From assembly GCA_964496875.1 (NCBI GenBank), contig CAZCBH010000006.1, forward strand, positions 1 to 64,000: 64,000 nucleotides of DNA, given 5' to 3'. Numbering within the stretch: position 1 is the first letter of the stretch; every line of letters starts with the position of its first letter. Shown in pieces: positions 19,101 through 28,289 of this stretch. The notes below the pieces were generated by a model. The model saw nothing but the letters and a program-made list of their open reading frames with translations. It made no database searches and was not told where the DNA came from. This DNA is from RI-106 sp964496875. GTDB taxonomy: Bacteria > Cyanobacteriota > Vampirovibrionia > Obscuribacterales > Obscuribacteraceae. Position numbers and translations under genes: made by a program.

Positions 19101-19332
19101 GGCCTTCGTAGGTGAAAATCATATCCACCCACATCTCACCTTCACCGATTCGAATCAATTCATCAGAGCCGGCCCGGGCTCTTTCCCAGAGGGACCAGGT
19201 AATGGCATCGAGCAGGGCCGACTTTCCTGCGCCATTCTGACCGGAAAGACAAGCCACCCGCACCGCCGTCAGGTCGAGACTGGTGTCGGCATAGCTCATG
19301 AAGTTGTGAAGAGATAAGGAGTTGATTATCAA
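16198..19332 (-). CDS. sbcC: SbcC/Rad50-type ATPase, DNA double-strand-break repair
   Basis: At 1,044 aa this is the size of Rad50/SbcC, an SMC-like ATPase that tethers and, with the SbcD/Mre11 nuclease, trims DNA ends. The N-terminus begins directly with LHNFMSY and Walker A GQNGAGKSALLDAI. Two long coiled coils flank a zinc hook CPLC near residue 543. The C-terminus holds the ABC signature region YSGGESFKVNFSIRIALSR and Walker B IIDEGFGSQD. Residue order and length match the full-length family. The usual partner sbcD is not adjacent or anywhere in this window, so it must be elsewhere or be replaced. It starts back to back with the gene at 19399, sharing a 66-bp intergenic region. Confidence 0.95.
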   Translation of the reverse strand: MIINSLSLHNFMSYADTSLDLTAVRVACLSGQNGAGKSALLDAITWSLWERARAGSDELIRIGEGEMWVDMIFTYEGRTYRIRRSRQKRLSKKGGKASTKGTLEFQVLVDDEAQAGSFGISPAPLAEGLSVNQVVASRPALKAGEGRWKSLTAASMRATQQLINDLLRMEYDTFINSAYLRQGRADEFTTRAPNERKQVLSEILGLSYFERLKDSCRASARESRGKIELLEEIVKELPQQEESLATLNESLLESSKALAAIDLEKEKFEAALKERQESYQGLLLASEKKAANQEKLEELELDLKELSARELRLKSRLEDLSKLIEDSSHIEEQSQKFTEIRGQTEALDRKSLAVQELTEEKHELKARLATMRSRLEVEADHISTRLQETRTKIEKLDSDTADRDKVEAMYREYLELLERESQASSKQESFSQLNKRATELQAAITEARIKLEAEVAQRTNHLKELADILAAESTLSNRKNELEEESQEMDRLETELELVESRGLEAKSEIEILEQKIVDLKRRKLENEEKIRELHDHDHSSICPLCSAPIVDRSKVIGRYQIQNQGFEQEMLEVAEEIKMVEAKRAELRNEYKRLRKHLEGRKDLDKRIGQFNEKSNSIVRARTSFDTLEKELKEMERRLEVGDFSQVERESLVGLKAEIHKLEFDPVLHSSLQSQIRMKRHVETRKQGLDRDLSELERLRESLPALIEKEAEYRDQLDSESYGVEVRQALEKLNEKLLSMDYDRSRHLELKKELAELLPFAERLNELAKAKEEKPELEIERDALKQKRRGKEERIEQLKAESAVLTEDSVRLPELAAEVKVKEEELATLLARRDRTSSAVAVLESQIGDLERNMQALKEKQKELLQLKTEREDYLLLADAFGKKGIQAIIIENSIPEIESEANRILSRLSDNKMHIALITQHQNKSGSMTETLDILIGDEVGTRNYELYSGGESFKVNFSIRIALSRLLARRAGARLETLIIDEGFGSQDNRSRERLVRSIKAIQSDFSRILVITHFLDVQEMFPTQIQVKKEDGISKLQIVS

Positions 19333-19398
19333 TTTAAACGGAATTTACGGACAAAACATCCCCGGGCTCAGAGTTCAAAGTATCACAGTTAAACGGAC

Positions 19399-22300
19399 TT
19401 GAACGCAGATCCTGGACAAGAATTCGAAAAATTTGCTAAGCCTTTCTATAATCGAATTGAAAAGCTTCTCTCTAATCCGACCGAACCGAAGAGTAAACCC
19501 ATCAAGAAATCACTTATCACGCTCGCATTTTTCATCTCCGGTTTCTGCACCCTGCTTTACGAAATCGTCTGGCAGAGACTGTTCATCCGGCTGGTCGGCA
19601 CAAGCACTTTTGCCACCACCCTGACACTTGCCCTGTTCATGGTCGGTCTTTCTGCCGGTGCTCTTATCTACTATCTGGTTCAGAGAAAGTCTCGAATAAA
19701 GGTAAACGGCTTAAAACTGCTAGCGCTATTAGAAACCCTGGTGGCCCTGGCCGGTTTCGCGTCGCTCTGGCTGACATCCTCCAGTAACCTGGAGAGCCTC
19801 CTCAGCCTGGCTCGCTCGCTCACGGTCGCTGAAATCAGCGATTTCCCAAAAATCACAACCTGGACCTACGGCTTCGTCTTCCTTGCCCTGGCATTACCGA
19901 CAACCTGCATGGGGGCAACCCTGCCTGCCCTGGCTGATTATGCCGGATCCAGGGAGTGTGCGCCGGCTCGATTCATCGTCCGGCTCTATTCTATAAATGC
20001 GCTGGGAGCTCTTGCTGGAACCATATGTGGAGGCATATTCCTGCTTTATCATTTCGGCATCGCCGGATCCATCACCATAGCCGCTTCACTCAATCTATTG
20101 GCCGGCGCCCTGGTCTATCTAGCCAGTAAACTAGACCTGAAGATAGATTTGGTAGAAGAGGCGCGAATCTTTTTAGAGCCGGAGCCAGAACCAGAGCAGC
20201 AGCCGAAATTATCCCCGGGTCTCCTTTTTGCAGTTTTCCTCTCCGGATTCGTTTTCTTTGCCCTCGAGTCGATCTGGACCAGGTTCCTGCTCGTCTTCTT
20301 CGGTTCATCTACTTACGCACTCACGGTAGTGCTCGCGGTATGCCTGGTGGCAATTATTCTCGGAGCTCATCTTGCCAATTCAATTGCCAGAGACATTAAC
20401 AAGGTAGACTATCTAGCGGCTCTGATCGCCCTCGGTGCCCTGAGCACAGCCTGCCTGCTTCATCTCTATCAGATAATGCCGGAGATCTACCTCAATCTAA
20501 AACTCGGGCTCGAAAACAACTTTCTAGATCTGAGAGCAACCGGTATTTTGACAATGCTTCTGGCCGGTCTCTGGTTGATTCTTATACCGGCAACTTTGAT
20601 ATCGCTTATCTTCCCCCTTTGCATAGGAGCCTGCCGGGACAAAGAAGATCTTTCTGCAAGGGTTGCATCGCTTTACGCGTTGAATATGCTCGGCTCTGTT
20701 CTGGGAGCACTATCTATTCATTCTCTTTTCGAAGCGGATCTTACTCATTTGTTCAAAAGCACCATCGAAGCCGGCACCATTTCTGTCGCATTGGTCCTGA
20801 TTCTCTCAGCGGTAGCCCTTACGATTCAATCAAGGTCCCGAGTATTGCTATCTGTCCTTTTATCAGGAGGCGCAACCATCGTGCTCTTCCTGCGCCCACC
20901 CTGGAACGAAAGCGTTATTAGCCTCGGCTATCCCCTTTTCACTTCAGAGCAAATAAGGGACTCGACGCTCGGGGTATCGGCATTTATCGACCAGGCTGCA
21001 AAAGCCAGCCATCTGCTTTTTTACAGAGAAGGCGGCAATGCGGTCATCGCCGTCAAAGAGAACCTGCGGGCAAACATAACCTATCTGACCAATAACGGTA
21101 AATCAGAAGCGGCCATACCCATTAGAAGAGACCAGCCGGCTCCGGCAAGCGATCTGTCCACCCATACTCTAATGGGTCTGAGCGCCTCGATTTTTTGTCC
21201 CGGCGACAACCAGGAAAATCTGATCATCGGATACGGCAGCGGCACTACCTGTGGCACCATGCTGAGCCTCGACCGAGTCAAATCCTTAAAAGTCCTGGAG
21301 ATAGAAAAAGCCGTCTTTTCTGTGGACCAGTACTTTCAACCGGCTAATCTGAGCCCGCTCAGGACTGACTGGCTACGCTCAAGAAAAATCATGCCGATAA
21401 CCGCTGATGCCAGGAATTATATTACTCTCGATTACTTCGGCAGCCAAACAGGCTATGACACAATAGTCTCCCAGCCGGCAGAGCCCTGGGTTTCGGGAGC
21501 ATCGAATCTCTATAGTGAAGAGTTCTTCAAATTAGTGCGCAGTCGACTGAAACCGAAAGGGGTCTGTTGCCAGTGGCTGCAGCTCTATCTAATCAACCGG
21601 GACAATTTCGCGGTGCTTCTTAGAACTTTCAAAACGGCCTTCCCATCGACCTATGTAATGCATGGACGAAACGCGGGCGAGGTAATCTTGATAGGCACTG
21701 CCGACGAAGCGAAATTGGATCTCGAAAGAATAACAGGAGCCCTAGAATCGAAACCGACAGCGGCTCTGCTCTCTCAGACAGGCATATACGACCCGGCTCA
21801 GTATATGGCACGGTTCATCTTATTTCCCGGGGAGACCGAGACAAAAAACTCATTCCTCGGGAAGGTAAATAGCGACGACAATCTTTATAGCGAATTTCAC
21901 CTTGGACTCAATCCCGGATCTAAACTGGCGGAAGACTCCATAGAAAAGATCCTGACCAAACTTTACAGCACCTCAAGCGATACCATATTAGACCACTGTA
22001 TAGAAAACGACAAACAGGACAAAGCCTTTCTTTGCCGGCTGGCACTTGCTGTAGCGGAGTCCAGCTGCATCGAAGCAGGCCCGGCTACGGATACCGATCT
22101 GATTGCCAACTTGACAGGAGATCGTCTCGAACAAAATCAAAATACAATCAGAGACAGGAGCGGTCAGATCAGGCGCTTGCTCTCCCGCCTCGCCGCCATA
22201 GACAGAGGACTGGCTGCCGTAACCGAAGCTCGAATCAATCGGATTGTCGGCGTTAAAAAGACAGTTGCCATGCCGCCCCCGAGCAGCAAAGCAAGCGCTC

Positions 22301-22920
22301 TTGAAAAAGCGCTTTATGCAAGACATCTCTACGACACAGGCAATAAAGATCTTGCAGCAGGGGCAGCTCTGGCCGCTTGCGCCACCGGGGGCGATGACTG
22401 GTATTCTTCTTTGACGGCAGGTAAAGTCCTTCTCTTTTGTCGAAGATATGAGGAGGCCAGCGCGAATTTGAAAAAGGCGAAATCGCTGAGAGACAATCAT
22501 CCCGAAATCTTGAGCGCTCTATGCCTGGCAGAGATTCTCTCCGGCAAAGCCGGCATGGAAACCGACCGAATGCTAGAAAGATCCTTGAAGCTCGACCCGG
22601 CGCAATACCTGGCGAGATACGCCCTGGCAAGAAATCTGTTGGCGAGAGGCGACCTGGACAGGAGCCTGGCTCAAATCTACTACGCCAGCAAAGTAAGCGG
22701 CTTCGATCCGGGACCGCAGCTTTTCGTGACAGCCTGTTTCATCAAGATTCGTCACTGGAAAAATGCCTCGATAAATCTAGAGCGTCTGAAACAGAAACAA
22801 AAAGGAGGTCCCGTTATTGACGCCCTGGAAAGGCTTATCAAGGAGAAGCGGCTCACAGAAAGAAATGAAAATCTGATCGAAGCGATTCTTGAAGCACCAC
22901 TACCGGGCTCCGGAACGTAA
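19399..22920 (+). CDS. Fused multi-span membrane / spermidine-synthase-like / TPR protein
   Basis: A 1,173-aa fusion. Residues about 38-530 hold many hydrophobic spans (GFCTLLYEIVWQRLFIRLVG is the standard start of MFS-like 'spermidine synthase' membrane proteins), with two loops of acidic residues. Residues about 545-760 form an aminopropyltransferase-like Rossmann domain: IIGYGSGTTCG, then VLEIEKAV, ITADARNYI and YDTIVSQPAEPW. Residues about 960-1160 are TPR-like. True polyamine synthases use an Asp in the YD.I..D motif; here the position reads VSQ, so polyamine synthesis is doubtful. The family is better viewed as a membrane methyltransferase/aminopropyltransferase-like fusion of unknown substrate. 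The start is a TTG preceded by an in-frame stop, with a weak ribosome binding site. Confidence 0.85.
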   Translation: MNADPGQEFEKFAKPFYNRIEKLLSNPTEPKSKPIKKSLITLAFFISGFCTLLYEIVWQRLFIRLVGTSTFATTLTLALFMVGLSAGALIYYLVQRKSRIKVNGLKLLALLETLVALAGFASLWLTSSSNLESLLSLARSLTVAEISDFPKITTWTYGFVFLALALPTTCMGATLPALADYAGSRECAPARFIVRLYSINALGALAGTICGGIFLLYHFGIAGSITIAASLNLLAGALVYLASKLDLKIDLVEEARIFLEPEPEPEQQPKLSPGLLFAVFLSGFVFFALESIWTRFLLVFFGSSTYALTVVLAVCLVAIILGAHLANSIARDINKVDYLAALIALGALSTACLLHLYQIMPEIYLNLKLGLENNFLDLRATGILTMLLAGLWLILIPATLISLIFPLCIGACRDKEDLSARVASLYALNMLGSVLGALSIHSLFEADLTHLFKSTIEAGTISVALVLILSAVALTIQSRSRVLLSVLLSGGATIVLFLRPPWNESVISLGYPLFTSEQIRDSTLGVSAFIDQAAKASHLLFYREGGNAVIAVKENLRANITYLTNNGKSEAAIPIRRDQPAPASDLSTHTLMGLSASIFCPGDNQENLIIGYGSGTTCGTMLSLDRVKSLKVLEIEKAVFSVDQYFQPANLSPLRTDWLRSRKIMPITADARNYITLDYFGSQTGYDTIVSQPAEPWVSGASNLYSEEFFKLVRSRLKPKGVCCQWLQLYLINRDNFAVLLRTFKTAFPSTYVMHGRNAGEVILIGTADEAKLDLERITGALESKPTAALLSQTGIYDPAQYMARFILFPGETETKNSFLGKVNSDDNLYSEFHLGLNPGSKLAEDSIEKILTKLYSTSSDTILDHCIENDKQDKAFLCRLALAVAESSCIEAGPATDTDLIANLTGDRLEQNQNTIRDRSGQIRRLLSRLAAIDRGLAAVTEARINRIVGVKKTVAMPPPSSKASALEKALYARHLYDTGNKDLAAGAALAACATGGDDWYSSLTAGKVLLFCRRYEEASANLKKAKSLRDNHPEILSALCLAEILSGKAGMETDRMLERSLKLDPAQYLARYALARNLLARGDLDRSLAQIYYASKVSGFDPGPQLFVTACFIKIRHWKNASINLERLKQKQKGGPVIDALERLIKEKRLTERNENLIEAILEAPLPGSGT

Positions 22921-22966
22921 ATTGATGATATATTAATCTGGTCATTAGATAGGAGCCGCCCTCTAA

Positions 22967-23926
22967 ATGAAGCAGCAACTTCTCCTGATAGAAGACAGCC
23001 CTACCCAGCTGATCACCATTAAGAAAAGGCTGGAAAACTCCGGCTACGAAGTGCTCTCCGCCGGCACCGTGGCAGAGGCCCTGGTGCTTGCCTACGACGA
23101 ACACCCGGACTTGATTATCTCGGACATCGTCATGTCCCAGATAAACGGCTATCAACTTTGCAGACTGGTCAAATCCGATCCGGAACTCTCCTCTATACCG
23201 GTGATCCTCCTTACAAAGCTGGATGGCTCTGTAGACCGCTTCTGGGGAATGAAATCCGGTGCCGATAGATTCATTCCGAAAGAGCCCGGATTTCCCAGCC
23301 TGCTCACCGCCTGCCAGGAAATCCTCGAAGATGCATCCCGGGACGAGAATATGCAGGTGAGCCCTCATTCGGTCAGACATTCCAAGAAAAAACCCTCCGC
23401 CGAAGACATCAACAGTCGTCTCAATCAGCTTCTGGAGAGGCTTCTTTTCGAAGCCACCATTACCGATGAGGTGCGCAAACTGATTGATCAATCTCTGGAT
23501 ATAGACTCCATCGTAGAGAGACTCTTCGATCTTATGTCTTCGGTGCTCAACTACGACGCCTGCGCCATCGCCGTTAACGAAATCAAAGAGACCAATGTCT
23601 TCTTAGATTGCGGCGGCAATATCACCGAAGAGGCCATGGCCGGTTATCTAGATAGACTCTGCCATCAAGCCGGTCTGCCACCAAACAATCTAGATCTGGA
23701 GAGGACCGAATTTGCTCCCAAAAATGCCATGAGTCAACCAATAGACCTCCAGGGCAGCCGACTGGGACTTCTTGTTCTGGTGCCCCACGCAAAAGAGACC
23801 TTCCAACCGGGCGATATGAAAGTAACCCGAATAATTTGCGATCAACTCTCTATTGTTCTGCGTCTCTATTTCAATTATAAGTATCAGACCGACTCTGAGC
23901 CGAAGCAGAAGCCGGCCGCTCTATAA
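22967..23926 (+). CDS. Response regulator: receiver domain plus GAF-like domain
   Basis: A 319-aa cytoplasmic signalling protein. The N-terminal receiver (residues 1-125) has the acidic pair ED at 9-10, phospho-acceptor Asp53 (LIISDIVMSQINGY), Thr/Lys-type switch residues (LLTKLD) and Lys near 105 (FIPKEP). A linker of about 40 residues leads to a GAF-like domain at about 165-300 (SIVERLFDLMSSVLNYDACAI and later LGLLVLVPHAKE). No DNA-binding or enzymatic output domain is present, so output is probably through protein contact or ligand sensing. It lies 46 bp after the fusion gene on the same strand and may be co-transcribed with it. AGGAG lies upstream of the ATG, at a spacing on the long side. 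It ends 12 bp before the convergent J-like gene. Confidence 0.88.
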   Translation: MKQQLLLIEDSPTQLITIKKRLENSGYEVLSAGTVAEALVLAYDEHPDLIISDIVMSQINGYQLCRLVKSDPELSSIPVILLTKLDGSVDRFWGMKSGADRFIPKEPGFPSLLTACQEILEDASRDENMQVSPHSVRHSKKKPSAEDINSRLNQLLERLLFEATITDEVRKLIDQSLDIDSIVERLFDLMSSVLNYDACAIAVNEIKETNVFLDCGGNITEEAMAGYLDRLCHQAGLPPNNLDLERTEFAPKNAMSQPIDLQGSRLGLLVLVPHAKETFQPGDMKVTRIICDQLSIVLRLYFNYKYQTDSEPKQKPAAL

Positions 23927-23938
23927 AGGGCTGCTCGA

Positions 23939-26359
23939 TTAATCCTTGGGCTCGTCTTCGTCTTCATCGGCAGATTTACTGGGAATCACATCGATGTCTT
24001 CCAGCCGTGGAGCAAGCGGTGGCAGATCAGGCTCGTCCGAATCGGAGAGAAGCATATCGGCAAGGCTGCCTTTAATTTTATACATCACCTGCCATTCGAT
24101 GGATTTCTTCAAGGCCTGACGGGCGACCTCCTCCTGATCCGAAGGAGGAGAGTCAGGCGAAGAAGAATCGCCTGACTCCTCGTCCTTTTTTAGAGTAAGG
24201 GCGATCTGACGAATTTCTTCGGTGGTCTCTTCTTCTTCAGGAACTTGAATAGCATCATATTCAGTACCAGTAACCACCTTCATATTGGTACCGGAAGTCC
24301 TCATCTCCACGCCCCTGCTACCCTGATCTTGGACCTGGACCTGGACCTGATCTAAATCCGAAGAGGTCTCGGTGTCGGGAACCTTATCGAGGGACGTGAA
24401 AGTCTCGACATCGGATGTGGTCATCTGAGGCGAAGGCAATTCCAGGCTGTCCTCCAGTTCCATTACCGGCTCGTCCTCTTCGTCATAAGCCAAAAGATTC
24501 TCCAGGTCTTCTAAGTCATCTTCCTCTTCTTCATCGAAAAACTCTTCGGCTATTTCATCATCAAACGAATGTTGACCGGACGATGAATCAGGATTCGGCT
24601 GGCTTACAGCAGCCGGAGGCTCCACAGGAACAGTCTCTACCGTCTGAGAATCGGTTTCAGTAAGGGCCGCTTCTGGTTCTGGCTCTGGCTCAAATTCAGG
24701 CCTGGTTTCGGTTTCGGTTTCGGCTTCCAGTTCGGGTTTGTGCTCAGATTCTGAAGGAGGGGAAAACTCCAGCATAGACTGAAGGGAACCGGCGCTGGCT
24801 TCCTGTTGCTGCTCCTGCTCCGAAGCCTCATCCTCTTCATCGGAGAGATGCATACCTTTCATCAAGCTGCGAAGACTCTTGCGCTCCGGAGAGCGCTCTT
24901 CTCTCTCGCCGGTGATTCCTTCAATCTGGTACGAGACGGATTCCATGGTAGCCTTAACTTCTTTACGCCGAGCCGGCGGCGGTGCCTCCTCCTCCGGTGG
25001 CGCGCTCCAGTCGAGCTGATCTTTCCAGTCGGGAACGGCATGATCGGCAGAGACTTGCCTTTTTATAGCCTCTTCCTGGTTCAACATCGGTCCGGTGCCG
25101 AAAGATTGCACCTTGACCCTGGCACCGGATCTGAAACCAACCTGACCACCGGAAATGGCTGGAATCTCCGTATCCGTATCCTTGAGTCCCTGGGCGATAA
25201 TACGCTCCATCTCGCTGAGGGTAAGCAGACCTTCGGTGACGGCGCTTTCATAGATAGGCATGTCGGAGTCGATCCAGTGGCGCATGCAACTCTGGAAAGT
25301 GGCCACAGACATATAGCCCATTTTGAGAAGCCTTTGACCCATCAATACCTGGTCTAGGTCGGGTTCGGTTATAAAACCCTGCTTGACCAGAAAAGCGCCG
25401 AAAAGCATCTCGGGCATAGCCCGGTGCATATCGGCGGCGATTTCCAGTTCGGTCGGCTCGAGAAGCCCCGCGCACTGTAACAGTTCACCGATTCTCAGAG
25501 GAATAGTAGAGCCGATAACTACCTGCCCTTCGCTATCGGGCGAATCTATGATTACATCCGGAGCCCCTCTCAGACCCAGAATACGGAAATCATAGTCGGT
25601 ACGGGTGACTGGGTCTGTCAGAACATCATGGGCAATCCAGAGTTCCTGCAGTTGTAGTAAAAGCTCTTTGCGCTTGCGTCGTTTCGTCTTCTTTATCTCG
25701 AACAACAATCTACGAATCAGAACGAGAAAACCGACATGGATCTTCTCGAAGGAAGCCACCTGCTCCACGCAGAGAATTCCGTAGGCATCAAAGACATTCT
25801 CATCGAGATGGGCTTTGGGCTGAGCTCTGTGCGCCCGGGTGAGGCTGACACCGGCGCCTGATCCCGTACCTCCTGTGCCCAGCACGCCCTGGGATTCACT
25901 CTGATTCAGGGGGCTCAGAGGTACTTCTATAGTCTCGTCAGACGGCTCCACCGCAGTATCTATGGAGTCGGAAGGATACTCCTCATCATCGAATGCCTCT
26001 GCTTCGGATTCTTCAGAACTCTCTTCGGCTTCGGTCCAGACTATGTTGGGTAGTTTGCGCTTGCGAATCTCTGTTGATGCCGAAGAAGGCTGCTCGGCAA
26101 GAGGAGCAGGCACAGCCGCGTCAGAGCGCTCATCCTCCTGAGAGGAGGCGGCGCTTTTGGTTTCGGCCGCATTATCACCGGCTCCATGGGCAGATCGAAT
26201 CAGAAGAAAAATCTGTCTGTGGGCTAGACTGACTCCGTTATTATCACCAAGCTCGACACTCTGCTTAAGCGCAGCTGCCAGAACTCTACTTTCGAGTTCC
26301 AGCCGGTCTTTCGTGCCCATCGGGCCAACGAGCATCGTTCGGAATGCACGTGGACTCAT
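23939..26359 (-). CDS. Large acidic J-like protein with GspE-N-like domain and disordered tail
   Basis: An 806-aa soluble protein. Residues 1-60 form a helical segment, and 60-185 are acidic and low-complexity (EESSEESEAEAFDDEEYPSD). Residues about 190-275 are J-like: FDAYGILCVEQVASFEKIH, basic IKKTKRRKRKELL, then HDVLTDPVTRTDYD, which resembles the 'AY..LSDP..R..YD' end of a J domain but lacks HPD. Residues about 290-400 hold IGELLQCAGLLEPTELEIAA and FLVKQGFITEPDLDQVLMGQ, like the N-terminal domain of GspE/PilB ATPases. The last 400 residues are Glu/Pro/Ser-rich and probably disordered (repeated EPEPEPE, DEEEEDDLEDLE). The small protein at 680-1393 shares the J-like and GspE-N-like order. 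Function is unknown. Its promoter lies in the 142-bp divergent region shared with rsmG. Confidence 0.85.
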   Translation of the reverse strand: MSPRAFRTMLVGPMGTKDRLELESRVLAAALKQSVELGDNNGVSLAHRQIFLLIRSAHGAGDNAAETKSAASSQEDERSDAAVPAPLAEQPSSASTEIRKRKLPNIVWTEAEESSEESEAEAFDDEEYPSDSIDTAVEPSDETIEVPLSPLNQSESQGVLGTGGTGSGAGVSLTRAHRAQPKAHLDENVFDAYGILCVEQVASFEKIHVGFLVLIRRLLFEIKKTKRRKRKELLLQLQELWIAHDVLTDPVTRTDYDFRILGLRGAPDVIIDSPDSEGQVVIGSTIPLRIGELLQCAGLLEPTELEIAADMHRAMPEMLFGAFLVKQGFITEPDLDQVLMGQRLLKMGYMSVATFQSCMRHWIDSDMPIYESAVTEGLLTLSEMERIIAQGLKDTDTEIPAISGGQVGFRSGARVKVQSFGTGPMLNQEEAIKRQVSADHAVPDWKDQLDWSAPPEEEAPPPARRKEVKATMESVSYQIEGITGEREERSPERKSLRSLMKGMHLSDEEDEASEQEQQQEASAGSLQSMLEFSPPSESEHKPELEAETETETRPEFEPEPEPEAALTETDSQTVETVPVEPPAAVSQPNPDSSSGQHSFDDEIAEEFFDEEEEDDLEDLENLLAYDEEDEPVMELEDSLELPSPQMTTSDVETFTSLDKVPDTETSSDLDQVQVQVQDQGSRGVEMRTSGTNMKVVTGTEYDAIQVPEEEETTEEIRQIALTLKKDEESGDSSSPDSPPSDQEEVARQALKKSIEWQVMYKIKGSLADMLLSDSDEPDLPPLAPRLEDIDVIPSKSADEDEDEPKD

Positions 26360-26501
26360 GGATGACTTTGATACCTACCCTCTACTAAGTGAAGACGAAA
26401 AGTTCCATATGAACTTTATAGACATCTTGGCCAGATCATTAACATCCTAACTAAACAAGTAATATATTAGGCAGAGATTCCAGGGTCGAGAATCAAGAAA
26501 A

Positions 26502-27293
26502 ATGAACAGGACAGAGAGTTTACAGGAAAACCCGGATCCCATTAAAGTGGGACTGAAAACTATTGGTATTGAGACACCGTCGGATAAACTATCCAGCCTG
26601 GAAAAGCTCGTATCCATGGTTATCGCTTACAACAGCCACACTAATCTAATCGCCGACGCATCGCCCGAAATCATTCGCTCAAGACACATTCTGGACTCTC
26701 TCTCGGCTCTCCAGTTCTGGCCCGACTTATCGGATTCGGCGTCCGATAAAAAGACTTTCTCCCTGGTAGACCTCGGCTCCGGGGCCGGCTTTCCCGGTCT
26801 GGTGCTGGCAGTCTGGATAGAAAACCTCAATGTCACCCTGGTAGATTCGAATAGAAAAAAAATACGCTTTCTGGAAGAAGCGGCAGCCGCTCTGGAATTA
26901 GGCGAACGTGTCAAAACGGTCCACGCCAGACTGGAAGAACTGGGACGCGATCCGGCATTCAGAGGACGTTTCGACCTGGTCTCCGCCAGAGCGCTTGGTC
27001 ATCTAGTCCTCAATGCCGAGCTCGGCCTGCCGCTTTTGAAAAGAGGCGGCAAGAGTCTTTTCTACAAAACCGAAAAACAGGCAAAAGAGGAAGCGCCTGT
27101 GCTTTATTCAATGCTCGAATCGCTCGGTGGCGGAGAGATTGAATATCTGGTTCCGGAGATACAGGAAGGCAATTCCAGACATATCCTGATTCGAATCGAA
27201 AAGCTGAACAGGGGCTCCGACAGCTTTCCTCGCTCCTGGAAAAATATCAAACGTGATTTGGATCGCTATAAGACCGGCGCCAAATCAGGCTGA
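26502..27293 (+). CDS. rsmG: 16S rRNA (guanine-527-N7)-methyltransferase
   Basis: Methylates N7 of G527 in 16S rRNA using S-adenosylmethionine, fine-tuning the decoding site; loss of RsmG gives low-level streptomycin resistance in other bacteria. At 263 aa it is slightly longer than the roughly 210-240 aa norm, mainly through the N-terminus and a C-terminal basic tail. Visible motifs: NLIADASPEIIRSRHILDSL, the SAM-binding LVDLGSGAGFPGLVLA, VTLVDSNRKKIRFLEEAA and VSARALGHL. The stop overlaps the convergent unknown gene at 27285 by 9 bp. The usual gid/parA/parB neighbours are absent. Confidence 0.95.
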   Translation: MNRTESLQENPDPIKVGLKTIGIETPSDKLSSLEKLVSMVIAYNSHTNLIADASPEIIRSRHILDSLSALQFWPDLSDSASDKKTFSLVDLGSGAGFPGLVLAVWIENLNVTLVDSNRKKIRFLEEAAAALELGERVKTVHARLEELGRDPAFRGRFDLVSARALGHLVLNAELGLPLLKRGGKSLFYKTEKQAKEEAPVLYSMLESLGGGEIEYLVPEIQEGNSRHILIRIEKLNRGSDSFPRSWKNIKRDLDRYKTGAKSG

Positions 27294-28202
27294 TTCTTCA
27301 AGTTCCTCTTCGGGTTCATCTTCCGGCTCATGCACCAGCCAGCCTTCCGCCCCGGCTCTCAACCGCGCCCTGGCCGGACCGTAGTCCACGGTCAACTCCA
27401 GAACCCGCCGTTTACTGCCGAAAATATACTGGGCTCTATTGACCAGGGCGGTGACATCGACATGGTCGTGGGCGAAAATGATGTTGTCCGGTTGACGATA
27501 CCAGCTATCGCCCACCGGCACGACTATATCGGCGATCATTGTGCCTAGATCGAGCACTTCCGGCTCCCTGTCGGCTTGCACCGGCCAGTTCACCCGGTAG
27601 ACGGACTGATCGAAACCGAGACATTCGACCCGGCCAAGATAGCTGACCGGCTCGGCGACAATGTGAAAACCCGACTCTTCATACTTGCCAACCTCCTGCC
27701 TCCAGCACTCTTTGAGAACTTCGCCGACAGTGTCGACATTGGGCTCGAGGCGCCAGACCTGGGAGGTGGGCAGATAGGACTTCGACTCGATAAAATCCCA
27801 GCGACTTTCGTCATAGACAAGTTGATATTGATGGGTGCTTGCCCAGGCTGTCATCAACACACTGGTCCAGACGTTGTTCTCCTGGTAGACAGATTTGTAG
27901 CTCTTTTTAAACCACTCCTGCCACTCTTCAAAAGAGTCATAGTTGCCAGAGCGCTTGGCCAGGCCCTCCCGCCACTCTTTCTCATCAGGTAGCGGGTCCT
28001 CGGCATGGAAAAACTCTTCCCAATAGGCCGTTACCGAAGCCACTTCTACAAGAGAGGCATTGAGCCGACCGATGTTCTCCTGCCATAGCTTGGAAACCAG
28101 CTTCAGAGCCTCTTCACAACGGGAGTAAGGATTGGAATCCTTCATGGCATCCGCGTGTCTAGTGTAATCAACAGCCGCTCTGATTAGATAAGCTGGCAGC
28201 AT
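27285..28202 (-). CDS. Hypothetical protein, 305 aa
   Basis: A soluble 305-aa protein rich in Trp and acidic residues, ending in a strongly acidic tail (EPEDEPEEELEE). The ATG at 28202 has GGAGAGG four bases upstream, so the start is well supported. No signal peptide or membrane span is visible. The middle (WQEWFKKSYKSVYQENNVW, then WRLEPNVDTVGEVLKECWRQ) and the end (VTALVNRAQYIFGSKRRVLEL) look folded, but I recognise no family. It is downstream of malQ on the same strand with an 87-bp gap, so it may belong to the DinB-purB-malQ unit. Confidence 0.8.
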   Translation of the reverse strand: MLPAYLIRAAVDYTRHADAMKDSNPYSRCEEALKLVSKLWQENIGRLNASLVEVASVTAYWEEFFHAEDPLPDEKEWREGLAKRSGNYDSFEEWQEWFKKSYKSVYQENNVWTSVLMTAWASTHQYQLVYDESRWDFIESKSYLPTSQVWRLEPNVDTVGEVLKECWRQEVGKYEESGFHIVAEPVSYLGRVECLGFDQSVYRVNWPVQADREPEVLDLGTMIADIVVPVGDSWYRQPDNIIFAHDHVDVTALVNRAQYIFGSKRRVLELTVDYGPARARLRAGAEGWLVHEPEDEPEEELEESA

Positions 28203-28289
28203 AATCCCTCTCCATAGTAAGCCACCATTTTAAACGAGTTTAGACCACCATAACCATTTCTAACAGGGCATGGTCGAAAAAACACATAA

